Part shown: positions 18,847 through 26,940 of the stretch, piece by piece
Position numbering within the stretch: the first letter of the stretch is position 1
Layout of the letters: each line of letters starts with the position of its first letter
Origin: Roseicyclus sp.
Lineage (GTDB): Bacteria > Pseudomonadota > Alphaproteobacteria > Rhodobacterales > Rhodobacteraceae
DNA: 64,000 nt
Direction of reading: 5' to 3'
NCBI RefSeq assembly: GCF_018402035.1
Contig: NZ_JAGYJN010000002.1
Location: forward strand, 310,001-374,000
Made by a program: the position numbers and the translations under genes
The notes under the pieces: generated by a model
The model's input: the letters and a program-made list of their open reading frames with translations, nothing else
Database searches by the model: none
Told to the model about the DNA's origin: nothing

Positions 18847-20214
18847 ATGAGCCAGAACCCACCCGAGTTGCGCCCCGATCTTGCGCGCGCCCATGTGCCC
18901 GATGTCGCCCGCCCCGGACAGCCCCGGATCGGGATGGTCAGCCTGGGCTGCCCCAAGGCGCTGGTCGATAGCGAGCGGATCCTGACGCGGCTCAGGGCCG
19001 AGGGTTATGCCATCTCGCCTGATTACGCAGGCGCGGATGCGGTGATCGTGAATACCTGCGGATTTCTCGATTCGGCCAAGGTCGAAAGCCTTGATGCCAT
19101 CGGCGAGGCGCTGCGCGAAAATGGCCGGGTGATCGTCACCGGATGTCTTGGGGCGGAGCCTGAATATATCACCGGCGCGCATCCATCAGTCTTGGCCGTG
19201 ACCGGGCCGCATCAGTATGAACAGGTTTTGGATGCAGTTCATAACGCCGTGCCGCCGTCGCCCGATCCGTTCATCGACCTCTTGCCGCCCGGTGGCGTGA
19301 AGCTGACGCCGCGCCATTACAGCTACCTCAAGATTTCCGAGGGCTGCGATCACAAGTGCAAATTCTGCATCATCCCCGATATGCGTGGCCGCCTTCAGTC
19401 GCGCCCCGCCAAGGCCGTGCTGCGCGAGGCCGAAAAGCTGGTCGCGGCCGGTGTGCGCGAATTGCTGGTCATTTCTCAAGACACATCCGCCTATGGCACA
19501 GACTGGAAAGGGCGCGAGAGCAAGTTTCCGATTCTCGATCTATCCAGAGACTTGTCCACATTGGGTGCTTGGGTTCGCTTGCACTATGTCTACCCCTACC
19601 CGCATGTGCGTGAATTGATCCCGCTGATGGCCGATCCGGCCAACGGGCTCTTGCCCTATCTCGACATTCCGTTCCAGCACGCCCATCCCGAAACGCTCAA
19701 GCGCATGGCGCGACCGGCTGCTGCCTCGCGCACGCTCGATGAAATCGCCGCATGGCGGCGCGATTGTCCGGATATCACGCTGCGCTCAACCTTTATCGTG
19801 GGCTATCCCGGCGAGACGGAAGATGAGTTCCAGACGCTTCTCGATTGGTTGGATGAGGCACAGCTCGACCGGGTGGGCTGTTTCAAATACGAAAACGTCG
19901 CAGGCGCGCGCTCGAACGTGCTGCCGGGTCACGTTCCCGAAGAGGTCAAGCAAGACCGCTGGGACCGCTTCATGCAAAAGGCGCAAGCCATTTCCGAGGC
20001 CAAGCTTGCGGCAAAGATCGGGCAAACCATGATGGTGCTGGTCGATGCGGTCGATGAAGATGGTGCCACCTGCCGCACCATGGCGGATGCGCCCGAGATC
20101 GACGGCAACCTGTTCATCGACGAAGGCTTTGACGGGCTTGCCCCCGGCGACATGGTCACGGTCGTGGTCGAAGAGGCGGGCGAATACGATCTTTGGGGCC
20201 GGGTAGCCGGATAG
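18847..20214 (+). CDS. rimO: Ribosomal protein S12 methylthiotransferase
   Basis: 455 residues with the three RimO domains: an N-terminal UPF0004 domain ([36 protein letters not shown] supply the three Cys of the auxiliary cluster), a radical-SAM core with [11 protein letters not shown], and a C-terminal TRAM domain ending near AGEYDLWG. It methylthiolates the conserved Asp of S12. The S-L-G-C-P-K start distinguishes RimO from MiaB. Start ATG 18847; the open frame further upstream is antisense to the AsmA gene. Confidence 0.96.
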   Translation: MSQNPPELRPDLARAHVPDVARPGQPRIGMVSLGCPKALVDSERILTRLRAEGYAISPDYAGADAVIVNTCGFLDSAKVESLDAIGEALRENGRVIVTGCLGAEPEYITGAHPSVLAVTGPHQYEQVLDAVHNAVPPSPDPFIDLLPPGGVKLTPRHYSYLKISEGCDHKCKFCIIPDMRGRLQSRPAKAVLREAEKLVAAGVRELLVISQDTSAYGTDWKGRESKFPILDLSRDLSTLGAWVRLHYVYPYPHVRELIPLMADPANGLLPYLDIPFQHAHPETLKRMARPAAASRTLDEIAAWRRDCPDITLRSTFIVGYPGETEDEFQTLLDWLDEAQLDRVGCFKYENVAGARSNVLPGHVPEEVKQDRWDRFMQKAQAISEAKLAAKIGQTMMVLVDAVDEDGATCRTMADAPEIDGNLFIDEGFDGLAPGDMVTVVVEEAGEYDLWGRVAG

Positions 20215-20217
20215 GTT

Positions 20218-20511
20218 CTATTCGGCGGCCAAACGGTGCAAGATATCGGCGTTACGGCAATAATCCGGCCCGGTCTCGGCCTTGGCGTTGCGCGCCAGCC
20301 AATGGGCGCATCCGCTGGGCTTGGCGCATCCCGTGCAGGCCAAAAGCATGTCTTCGCGCGCCTCTGGCGGCAGCACGCCGCGCAATTCGGCGCGGTCTAG
20401 ATCAGCACCAAGCGTTTCGGCCATCTGGTGCATCAGCGCGGCATGGCGCGCGCGGGTCTTGTCACCAAGCATCTGTCGCATCCCTGTTTGGTCCCGCAAG
20501 GGACGATCCAT
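20218..20511 (-). CDS. DUF6455 family protein, four-Cys small protein
   Basis: 97 residues without signal or membrane segment. MDRAELRG-type spacing is followed by LLACTGCAKPSGCAHWL and GPDYCRNADIL, giving four cysteines (C-x2-C-x5-C and one later) that could bind a metal or Fe-S cluster. This matches the DUF6455 proteins frequent in Rhodobacterales; their function is unknown. The start is uncertain: ATG 20509-20511 has no Shine-Dalgarno, and in-frame ATGs lie 10 and 13 codons later. It ends three bases from the rimO stop, convergent. Confidence 0.75.
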   Translation of the reverse strand: MDRPLRDQTGMRQMLGDKTRARHAALMHQMAETLGADLDRAELRGVLPPEAREDMLLACTGCAKPSGCAHWLARNAKAETGPDYCRNADILHRLAAE

Positions 20512-20557
20512 GATGGCAACAGGTTACGCGCAGCGCGCATTCGCACCTTGACCTAGA

Positions 20558-21262
20558 TCAAGCCCCCGGTACGCGACCGGCCACGGTGCGGCGCACCGTC
20601 TCGATCCGCTGGGCATTAGGCGGATGGGTGGCAAGGAAACTGCGCGCGGGGTCGGGGATGCGGGTGAAGAATTCCGCACCGCGCAACGGGTCATAACCTG
20701 CGCGCGCGGCGATGACGGTGCCGATGGCGTCAGCCTCGAGCTCGGCCTGCCGCCCGTATTGGCGCGAGGCGACGACAGCGCCGACTTGGGCGACACCGCC
20801 CAAAGCTGCCTCGTTGATCCCGCCTGCCCGCGCGAGGGTGGTCAAGATTTGCGCGCCCAGATCGGCGCTGGCCTGCACCCGCGGCAAGTGACGCCCGATA
20901 TGGTGGCCCGCCTCGTGGCCCATGACAAAGGCCAATTCATCCGCATTGGCCGCCACCGCGATCAAGCCGATGGTAAAGATGATCGCGGGCTGGCCGTTAT
21001 CATCTATGGTATGAAAAGCGTTCACACCGCTTTGCGGATCGCGGTCCACATAGATGGCGAAATCGCACAGCTGGTCGGGGGTTTGCTCGCGACAGACTTG
21101 CTCGGCCACGGGTTCGACCCGGTCGATCACCTCGCGGAAATTGATCACCGCTTGTTCGGGGCTGATGGTCGGGCTTTGCACCGGGGGGGCGGCAGGCTGC
21201 GTTGTCGGAACACAGGCGCCAAGCGCCACGACACTGGCCAAGATCAAAGCAAAGCTGCGCAT
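20558..21262 (-). CDS. M48 family metalloprotease, lipoprotein
   Basis: 234 residues. A lipoprotein signal ends in the lipobox LGAC (C17), followed by a Pro/Gln linker and a peptidase M48 domain: HEAGHH supplies the zinc ligands H116 and H120 and catalytic E117, and ELEAD the third ligand. This is the short Oma1/LoiP-like envelope protease class, probably attached to the outer membrane and involved in quality control. Start at 21260-21262 behind GGGG; two earlier in-frame ATGs (21268, 21274) are possible. Confidence 0.9.
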   Translation of the reverse strand: MRSFALILASVVALGACVPTTQPAAPPVQSPTISPEQAVINFREVIDRVEPVAEQVCREQTPDQLCDFAIYVDRDPQSGVNAFHTIDDNGQPAIIFTIGLIAVAANADELAFVMGHEAGHHIGRHLPRVQASADLGAQILTTLARAGGINEAALGGVAQVGAVVASRQYGRQAELEADAIGTVIAARAGYDPLRGAEFFTRIPDPARSFLATHPPNAQRIETVRRTVAGRVPGA

Positions 21263-21384
21263 CGGCATCCCCATAATTCCGGCCGCTAGGGTAATCGGAC
21301 CGCGCGCGGCGTAAAGCCCCGATCACGCGCTTGTGGTCGGGGCGCGCGCTTGACGCGGAGGACGGTCGCGATAGCTGGCAGGTC

Positions 21385-21777
21385 ATGGAACAAACCCGCA
21401 TCCTTTACAACGACCGCTGCCCGATCTGCAGGGCCGAGATTGCGCATTACCGCGCGCGCGCCGCAGCATCAGGTGCGCCCTTGCTGTTCGAGGATCTCAA
21501 CACCGCCGATCTGGGTGGGTGGCAACTTAGCCCCGATCAAGCCAAGCGGCGCATGCATGCAGCGCTCCCCGATGGGCGGATCATCAGCGGCATTCCCGCC
21601 TTTGCCGCGATCTGGGCAGCACTGCCCGGCATGGGCTGGATGGCGCGTCTGGTGATGCTTCCGGGTCTGCGCCATATCGCCGATCTGGCCTATAACCGCC
21701 TTGCCGCCCCTTGGCTTTACCACCGGCAATTGCGGCGCGAGGCGCGGTGTCTTGCACCGAAAGATGCGCAGCCCTAG
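21385..21777 (+). CDS. DCC (DUF393) thiol-disulfide oxidoreductase family protein
   Basis: 130 residues. ILYNDRCPICRAEIAHYRA matches the DCC family start, where the usual D-x-x-C-x-x-C is here D-R-C-P-I-C, a thioredoxin-like CxxC. The rest (SGIPAFAAIWAALPGMGWM, LYHRQLRREARC) fits the family. Redox activity is inferred. Start at ATG 21385; an upstream in-frame start at 21331 is less likely. Followed nine bases later by a small hypothetical gene. Confidence 0.85.
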   Translation: MEQTRILYNDRCPICRAEIAHYRARAAASGAPLLFEDLNTADLGGWQLSPDQAKRRMHAALPDGRIISGIPAFAAIWAALPGMGWMARLVMLPGLRHIADLAYNRLAAPWLYHRQLRREARCLAPKDAQP

Positions 21778-21786
21778 GCTGGCTTC

Positions 21787-22023
21787 ATGTTTACAATCGA
21801 GCATGATTTCGACGCCACGATCATCACCCTTGTCGACGAGGGCGAGGATAGCCAGCCCTTGCTCGAAGATATCGCCATCGCCGCTTTCGCCGAATGCGTG
21901 ACGCTGACCCAGTATGATGCGCGCAATGACCGCGAACAGGTGGTGACATTGTCCATGGCGCAGCTGCGCGATCTGGCGGCGGCGCTGAACCTGCCCGAAG
22001 GGGTCTATCGGCTGGAGCGCTAA
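21787..22023 (+). CDS. Hypothetical protein, 78 aa
   Basis: A small acidic protein beginning MFTIEHDFDATIITLVDEGE. It has no membrane segment and no Cys motif except one Cys at about residue 38. The start is only nine bases after the DCC gene and the stop 72 bases before the HDAC-like gene, so it is probably in the same transcript as the DCC gene. I do not recognise a family. The coding look is good: third positions are GC-rich and there is no competing frame of note. Confidence 0.65.
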   Translation: MFTIEHDFDATIITLVDEGEDSQPLLEDIAIAAFAECVTLTQYDARNDREQVVTLSMAQLRDLAAALNLPEGVYRLER

Positions 22024-22095
22024 GGCGCGCCATTGTGATGGACAGCCGCCCAAGCGCGCCGCAATATCGGCGTGGGGGAATAGGGGACAATCACT

Positions 22096-23202
22096 ATGCG
22101 CACGGGTTTTTTCTACAACGAGCGGTGCTTTTGGCACTCGGGGGGCAATTACAGCTTTCTGGTGCCTGTCGGTGGGCTGATGCAGCCCGCCAGCGGCGCG
22201 GGCCTGCCCGAAAACCCCGAGACCAAGCGCCGCTTTCGCAATCTGGTCGAGGTGACGGGGCTGATGGGTGAATTGGCCACGCCCAGCGCTGCCCCCGCCA
22301 CGCATGAGGATATTCTGCGCATCCATCCGGCCAGCTATATCGACACATTCCGCCAGAAATGCGCCGAGGGTGGTGGCGAATTGGGCCTGCGCACACCCTT
22401 TGGCCCCGACGGCTATGAGATTGCGGCGCTGTCCGCCGGGCTGACCAAGGCGGCGCTGTTCGATGTGCTGCAAGGCAGGCTTGATAATGCCTATGCGCTA
22501 TCGCGCCCACCGGGCCATCACTGCTTGCCCGACTTTCCCAATGGGTTTTGCCTTTTGAACAACATCGCCATCGCGCTTGAGGCGGCGCGGGCGGCGGGGC
22601 TGGCCAATCGCATCGCGGTGATCGATTGGGATGTGCATCACGGCAACGGGACCGAAGCCATCTATTACGAGCGCGCCGATACGCTGACCATCTCGATCCA
22701 TCAAGAACGCAACTATCCCCGCGACAGTGGCGATTTCGAAGATCGCGGCGCAGGTGCAGGCGCGGGCTTCAACCTCAATATCCCTCTGCCACCCGGCGGT
22801 GGGCATAGCACATATCTCGAAGCTTTCGAGCGGCTGGTGATCCCCCAGCTTTACGCCTTTCAGCCCGATGCCATCGTGGTCGCTTGCGGCTTTGATGCCT
22901 CGGGCGTCGATCCCTTGGGGCGGATGATGGCGGGATCGGACACCTTCCGCGCGATGACCGCCATGGTGATGGAGGCGGCCGCCGATCTGTGCGAGGGACG
23001 TTTGATGCTGACCCATGAGGGCGGCTATTCCGAGGCGCATGTTCCCTTTTGCGGCCATGCCGTTTTGGAAACGCTTTCAGGTAGCGACATCCGCGCGCCT
23101 GACCCGCTGAAAGACCGGATCGACGGCCAACAGCCCGGCCCCCGCTTCGAGGCCTATTGCGCAACGCTTCTCGCCGAGATGGAAGCAGCACTGGATCACT
23201 GA
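22096..23202 (+). CDS. Class II histone deacetylase-like / acetylpolyamine amidohydrolase
   Basis: 368 residues of the arginase/deacetylase fold. Catalytic and zinc residues are in place: [20 protein letters not shown] (H141, H142), [13 protein letters not shown] (D179, H181) and [15 protein letters not shown] (D267), and GGY near residue 308 supplies the transition-state Tyr. Bacterial members remove acetyl groups from polyamines or other amides; the substrate cannot be read. A GGGGA ribosome site precedes the ATG. It sits upstream of CoA-transferase genes, but 67 bases apart, so an operon is plausible rather than certain. Confidence 0.9.
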   Translation: MRTGFFYNERCFWHSGGNYSFLVPVGGLMQPASGAGLPENPETKRRFRNLVEVTGLMGELATPSAAPATHEDILRIHPASYIDTFRQKCAEGGGELGLRTPFGPDGYEIAALSAGLTKAALFDVLQGRLDNAYALSRPPGHHCLPDFPNGFCLLNNIAIALEAARAAGLANRIAVIDWDVHHGNGTEAIYYERADTLTISIHQERNYPRDSGDFEDRGAGAGAGFNLNIPLPPGGGHSTYLEAFERLVIPQLYAFQPDAIVVACGFDASGVDPLGRMMAGSDTFRAMTAMVMEAAADLCEGRLMLTHEGGYSEAHVPFCGHAVLETLSGSDIRAPDPLKDRIDGQQPGPRFEAYCATLLAEMEAALDH

Positions 23203-23269
23203 GCGCCGCGTTGACTTCGCCGCATTGCGGCGGCAGGGTGCGCGCGACAGGTTTTCGGAGGGTATCCGC

Positions 23270-23974
23270 ATGAAAAAGATCTATGGTTCGGCCAAGGAAG
23301 CGCTGGATGGCGTGCTGTTTGACGGCATGTTGATCGCGGCGGGCGGCTTTGGCCTGTGCGGCATCCCCGAGCTTTTGATCGACGGGATCGTCGCGGCGGG
23401 CACCAAGGATCTGACCGTCGCCTCGAACAACGCGGGCGTCGATGATTTCGGTCTGGGCAAGCTTTTGGCCACCCGGCAGATCAAGAAAATGCTCTCCTCC
23501 TATGTGGGCGAGAACGCGGAATTCATGCGCCAATACCTCAGCGGCGAGCTGGAGCTGGAGTTTAACCCCCAAGGCACGCTGGCCGAGCGCATGCGCGCAG
23601 GCGGCGCGGGCATTCCCGGTTTCTACACCAAGACGGGCGTCGGCACCGTGATTGCCGAGGGCAAGGAAGTGAAAACCTTCGACGGGCAGGATTACATCCT
23701 TGAGCGCGGGATTTTCGCGGATATTTCCATCGTCAAGGCGTGGAAGGCCGACGCGACGGGCAACGCCGTCTTCCGCAAGACCGCGCGCAACTTCAACCCG
23801 CCCGCCGCCATGTGCGGGCGCATCTGCATCATGGAAGTCGAAGAAATCGTGCCGACAGGCAGCCTCGATCCCGACACCATCCATTTGCCGGGCATCTATG
23901 TGCATCGCCTGATCCAAGGGCAGCACGAAAAGCGGATCGAGCAACGCACCGTTCGCCAGAGGGAGACAGCATAA
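23270..23974 (+). CDS. scoA: 3-oxoacid CoA-transferase subunit A
   Basis: 234 residues. [20 protein letters not shown] and the Gly-rich [16 protein letters not shown] are typical of the SCOT alpha subunit, followed by [14 protein letters not shown]. With subunit B it transfers CoA from succinyl-CoA to acetoacetate or similar acids, feeding ketone-body or polyhydroxybutyrate breakdown. A CGGAGGG ribosome site precedes the ATG at 23270. Its TAA overlaps the ATG of the B subunit (TAATG), so the subunits are translationally coupled. The open frame upstream to 23225 is not supported. Confidence 0.94.
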   Translation: MKKIYGSAKEALDGVLFDGMLIAAGGFGLCGIPELLIDGIVAAGTKDLTVASNNAGVDDFGLGKLLATRQIKKMLSSYVGENAEFMRQYLSGELELEFNPQGTLAERMRAGGAGIPGFYTKTGVGTVIAEGKEVKTFDGQDYILERGIFADISIVKAWKADATGNAVFRKTARNFNPPAAMCGRICIMEVEEIVPTGSLDPDTIHLPGIYVHRLIQGQHEKRIEQRTVRQRETA

Positions 23975-24600
23975 TGCCTTGGGACCGCAACCAGATGGCC
24001 GCCCGCGCGGCAAAAGAACTGCGCGACGGGATGTATGTGAACCTTGGCATCGGTATCCCGACCTTGGTGTCGAACTACATCCCCGAGGGCATCACCGTGA
24101 CGCTGCAATCGGAAAACGGGATGCTGGGGATGGGGCCTTTCCCCTACGAGGGTGAGGAAGACGCCGATCTGATCAATGCGGGCAAGCAGACGATCACCGA
24201 ACTGCCGCACACCGCCTATTTCGACAGCGCGACGAGCTTTGGCATGATCCGGGGCGGCAAGATCGCGATGGCGATCTTGGGCGCGATGGAAGTGTCGGAG
24301 ACCGGCGATCTGGCCAATTGGATGATCCCCGGCAAGCTGGTCAAGGGCATGGGCGGCGCGATGGATCTGGTGGCGGGCGTGGGCCGCGTGGTCGTCGTGA
24401 TGGATCACGCCAACAAGCATGGCGAATCGAAGGTGCTGAAATCCTGCACCCTGCCGCTGACCGGCACGGGGGTGGTCGATCTGATCATCACCAATATGGG
24501 TGTGCTCGAGGTGGTTCCCGGCGGCCTGAAGCTCTTGGAACTGGCCGATGGCGTGACCGAAGCCGAATTGCGTGCGGCAACGGAAGCCACGCTTGTCTGA
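23974..24600 (+). CDS. scoB: 3-oxoacid CoA-transferase subunit B
   Basis: 208 residues. The catalytic glutamate is E47 in TLQSENGMLGMGPFPYEGEE, the residue that forms the CoA thioester intermediate. MYVNLGIGIPTLVSNYIPEG and the GAMDLVAGVGRVVVVMDH segment are conserved in SCOT beta subunits. It begins one base inside the A-subunit stop codon. The following thioesterase gene starts within its last few codons. Confidence 0.95.
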   Translation: MPWDRNQMAARAAKELRDGMYVNLGIGIPTLVSNYIPEGITVTLQSENGMLGMGPFPYEGEEDADLINAGKQTITELPHTAYFDSATSFGMIRGGKIAMAILGAMEVSETGDLANWMIPGKLVKGMGGAMDLVAGVGRVVVVMDHANKHGESKVLKSCTLPLTGTGVVDLIITNMGVLEVVPGGLKLLELADGVTEAELRAATEATLV

Positions 24601-24979
24601 ACGCACACCCCAAGGCACGCTGACGCTTCAGACCGTGCCGATGCCTGCCGACACCAATTCCGGCGGCGATGTTTTTGGCGGCTGGGTCGTCAGCCAGATG
24701 GACATCGCCGCTGGCACCACCGCGATGGACCGCGCGCAGGGGCGCTGTGCGACTGTGGCGATCGAGGCGCTCAGGTTTCATGCGCCGGTCCTCGTGGGGG
24801 ATCTGTTTTCCGTCTATTCCCACATCACCCGCACGGGCCGCACCTCCATCACCATGCATATCGAGGCATGGGTGCGCCGCCAGCGCACGGGCGAGCGGAT
24901 GCTGGTGACAGAAGGTGATTTCACCTTTGTCGCCATCTCAGCCTCGGGCGTGACCCGGACCTTGCCACCCGAGGCTTAG
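24593..24979 (+). CDS. Acyl-CoA thioesterase, hotdog fold (YciA-like)
   Basis: 128 residues. MPADTNSGGDVFGGWVVSQM matches the D-x-N-x-x-G-D-x-F-G-G signature of the acyl-CoA hydrolase (BFIT/YciA) group, where the Asp is catalytic. I take TTG 24593 as start since GGAAG lies eight bases upstream and the protein then begins in the usual place; GTG 24572 is the alternative. It overlaps scoB by eight bases, so it is coupled to the CoA-transferase and may hydrolyse its acyl-CoA products. Confidence 0.88.
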   Translation: MSERTPQGTLTLQTVPMPADTNSGGDVFGGWVVSQMDIAAGTTAMDRAQGRCATVAIEALRFHAPVLVGDLFSVYSHITRTGRTSITMHIEAWVRRQRTGERMLVTEGDFTFVAISASGVTRTLPPEA

Positions 24980-24986
24980 GGCACGC

Positions 24987-25823
24987 TCACTCAACCGCCA
25001 TCGGCTGAAACACGCAACCATCGGTGATCAGATCGGGCGGTGTGCGGCAAAGCCCGCGCGCCATGATCCATGTGGCCAGCACCTTGGGGACGTAATCGCG
25101 GGTCTCGGGGAAATCCGGCACACCGCCTGCGCTTCGCACCGCCCCTTCGCCTGCATTATAGCCCGCAAGGGCCAAAAGCGGATCGCCGTCGAATTCCTTG
25201 AGCAGCCAGTTGAGATAGGCGGTACCGCCTGCGATATTCTGGGCGGGATCAAAAGGATCGGCCACGCCAAAGCGTTCGGCTGTGGCGGGGATCAGCTGCA
25301 TCAACCCTTGCGCGCCGGCATGGCTGACCGCATCGGCGCGACCGGCGGATTCGACGGCCATCACCGCGAGGATCAGCGCAGGCGATACCTCGGCCGTCAG
25401 GCTGGCGCGCAGAATATCGGTGCCGTGCTGGGCCACGATCTGTTGCAAGGTTGCAAGCCGTGGCACAGCGATATCCGCCGCCGTGCCAGCCGCAGCCAAG
25501 ACATCAAGCGCTGTCCAAAAGCGCGCGGGATCAGGCGGCAGGTTGGCCGGGATCGCATCCCAAAACCATGCCGCAACGGGGTCTTTGGGCAAGGGCCGGT
25601 CCGGATCTTGCGGCGCAACGCGCAATGCGGCGGGCGGGTTAGCGTTACGGAAATGCTCGTCAGGGGTGATCTGGATCGTGATCCTTGCGCCGGAATGACC
25701 CGCGCCGGGGGCTGTGACAATCCTGATACCGGGGCTTGTCGGCACCTCTTGCGCCAGCAGCGGCGCAGCAAGACCCAAACACACAAAAGCCGCGCCCAAA
25801 GGGGCAAACCGTTTAAACAACAT
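24987..25823 (-). CDS. Lytic transglycosylase (SLT domain), secreted
   Basis: 278 residues. A signal peptide ends near LLAQ (residue 25); a spacer with proline-rich sequence follows; the SLT domain covers about 140-250. The catalytic Glu is E158 in AVMAVESAGRADAVSHAG, followed by AQGLMQLIPATAERFGV and ALAGYNAGEGAV, all diagnostic of family 1 lytic transglycosylases. It cleaves peptidoglycan in the periplasm. Convergent with the thioesterase gene and next to the tad locus; whether it helps the pilus cross the wall is a guess. Confidence 0.92.
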   Translation of the reverse strand: MLFKRFAPLGAAFVCLGLAAPLLAQEVPTSPGIRIVTAPGAGHSGARITIQITPDEHFRNANPPAALRVAPQDPDRPLPKDPVAAWFWDAIPANLPPDPARFWTALDVLAAAGTAADIAVPRLATLQQIVAQHGTDILRASLTAEVSPALILAVMAVESAGRADAVSHAGAQGLMQLIPATAERFGVADPFDPAQNIAGGTAYLNWLLKEFDGDPLLALAGYNAGEGAVRSAGGVPDFPETRDYVPKVLATWIMARGLCRTPPDLITDGCVFQPMAVE

Positions 25824-26050
25824 CCAACCGCCTACGCCTGAACCATGACAGCGCCATTGGGAAAATCAGGCACCAGCGCGGCTGTCTACCACAAAAACAT
25901 TCCGTCATCTGCCCGCAAAACCACAGGCGAAACGCGACAAACCTCTGCTTCTAGGTTCAATGCCGATCATGGTGAGGGATGACAAAGCTCCATCCACCCC
26001 AATGCCTCTCTCGGAGGGGCAAGCCCTGAGCGTATCCAGCGACCCGCAGG
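25824..26050. other. Non-coding spacer before the pilin pseudogene
   Basis: No convincing gene. It holds the promoter region of the divergent lytic transglycosylase and the former leader of the pilin pseudogene. Short open frames here (plus strand from 25960, minus strand 25957-26238) have no start context or family resemblance and cross the pseudogene. Confidence 0.5.
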
Positions 26051-26191
26051 ATGACCAAAATGATGTAGAATTTTGTCACCGCCGAACGCGGCGCTGCGAT
26101 GATGGGCCTTGGCCTTGCCAGCATCATGCGGGTGTCAAACAGGGGCCAGAACCTTGGCGGCAAGCCGCGTTGCCACCAACGGCGCAGATGA
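26051..26191 (+). pseudogene. Decayed Flp-type pilin copy
   Basis: Aligned by eye with the intact pilin at 26481, the frame is kept: M-T-x-x-x then a TAG (26066-26068) in place of codon 6, then NFVTAERGAA versus NFVTSESGAV, then a deletion of about ten codons (the VTVDWVVLTA part), then MMGLGLASIMRVSN versus AMVGLGFATIVLVSN. The reading then continues to TGA at 26189-26191 without the normal tail. The loss of the processing and hydrophobic core plus a nonsense codon means it cannot give a pilin. It keeps its own terminator at 26241. Confidence 0.82.
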
Positions 26192-26240
26192 CGCGCCGCG
26201 CGACGGACCCGATGCGACAGCGCATGCGCTTCGTTCATGA

Positions 26241-26272
26241 GCCGCGCCGCGATGGGCGCGGCCCTTTTTATT
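26241..26272 (+). terminator. Terminator behind the pilin pseudogene
   Basis: GCCGCGC (26241-26247), eight-base loop, GCGCGGC (26256-26262), then CCTTTTTATTT. A textbook rho-independent terminator with no intact gene before it, as expected for a decayed pilin unit. Confidence 0.75.
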
Positions 26273-26480
26273 TGGCCCCCAATCCCAACTCAAACCGCAC
26301 GATCATGCAAAGCCAGCCGAGAGAATCATCAGTGCCCTGCCCACAAACTTTCTTAGACAATCCGTCAAACTTTCCCTTTTGGGCCGTATTCCAGCCATTT
26401 TCAGGGGGCAAAACATGCCTATCCAAACCGGGCCATCCCCCGTTGGAACAACGCAGAAAGCAAACCTGGAGAGCTATACA
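26273..26480 (+). promoter_or_regulatory. Leader region of the Flp pilin gene
   Basis: About 200 bases, less GC-rich than its surroundings, without a gene. It contains a GAATC (a GANTC methylation site recognised by CcrM) at about 26322 and a GGAGAG ribosome site at 26468. A clear -35/-10 pair was not identified. The pilin is likely to be separately and strongly transcribed, since terminators flank it. Confidence 0.4.
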
Positions 26481-26705
26481 ATGACCGCACTGATCAAGAA
26501 TTTCGTAACTTCCGAATCCGGCGCCGTGACCGTTGACTGGGTCGTTCTGACCGCTGCGATGGTGGGCCTTGGCTTTGCCACGATCGTTTTGGTGTCGAAC
26601 GGCGTCGAAGATCTTACAGGCAATATCAACACAGCCTTGAGCAACACCGAGCTGCCCGGCAACCCCTTCGCCACCAATGGCGCGGCTACGGCGAACAACG
26701 ACTAA
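26481..26705 (+). CDS. Flp family type IVb pilin
   Basis: 74 residues: MTALIKNFVTSESG as leader, then AVTVDWVVLTAAMVGLGFAT as the hydrophobic core and a short polar tail. The leader end ESG|A fits prepilin peptidase cleavage after Gly14. Classical Flp has Glu5-Tyr6 in the mature protein; here these are Asp5-Trp6, a form seen in Rhodobacterales. This is the structural subunit of the Tad pilus. The ATG at 26481 follows GGAGAG; the larger frame from 26379 is not used. Own terminator at 26734. Confidence 0.9.
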   Translation: MTALIKNFVTSESGAVTVDWVVLTAAMVGLGFATIVLVSNGVEDLTGNINTALSNTELPGNPFATNGAATANND

Positions 26706-26733
26706 TCGACCTGTGCCATACATGGCATAAAAA

Positions 26734-26764
26734 GGGCCTCGCCTCTTGGGGGCGGGGCCCATTT
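26734..26764 (+). terminator. Terminator behind the Flp pilin gene
   Basis: GGGCCTCGCC and GGCGGGGCCC pair with one G-U wobble around a short loop, followed by ATTT. It separates the pilin message from cpaB, which fits the far higher pilin output needed. Confidence 0.65.
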
Positions 26765-26940
26765 ACCCGTACAGCGCCGACGACAGGCAGGGGTCAAACA
26801 TACACAAGCAATGCAAATCCGCGGGGATTTCATGCTTTGACCATCAAGCGCCCCCAGCTCCGCACCATACAAGGCGGTAACGCTTGTCCCGCAGAGGGGC
26901 TGACCGGCTGGCGCAACACTGGAAGCGGAAAGGACAACAC

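Noticed and set aside
22775-24013. Minus-strand open frame of 412 codons
   Set aside because: Antisense to the hydrolase and CoA-transferase genes.
25960-26484. Plus-strand open frame of 174 codons before the pilin
   Set aside because: Crosses the pilin pseudogene and its terminator in another frame and has no start context.
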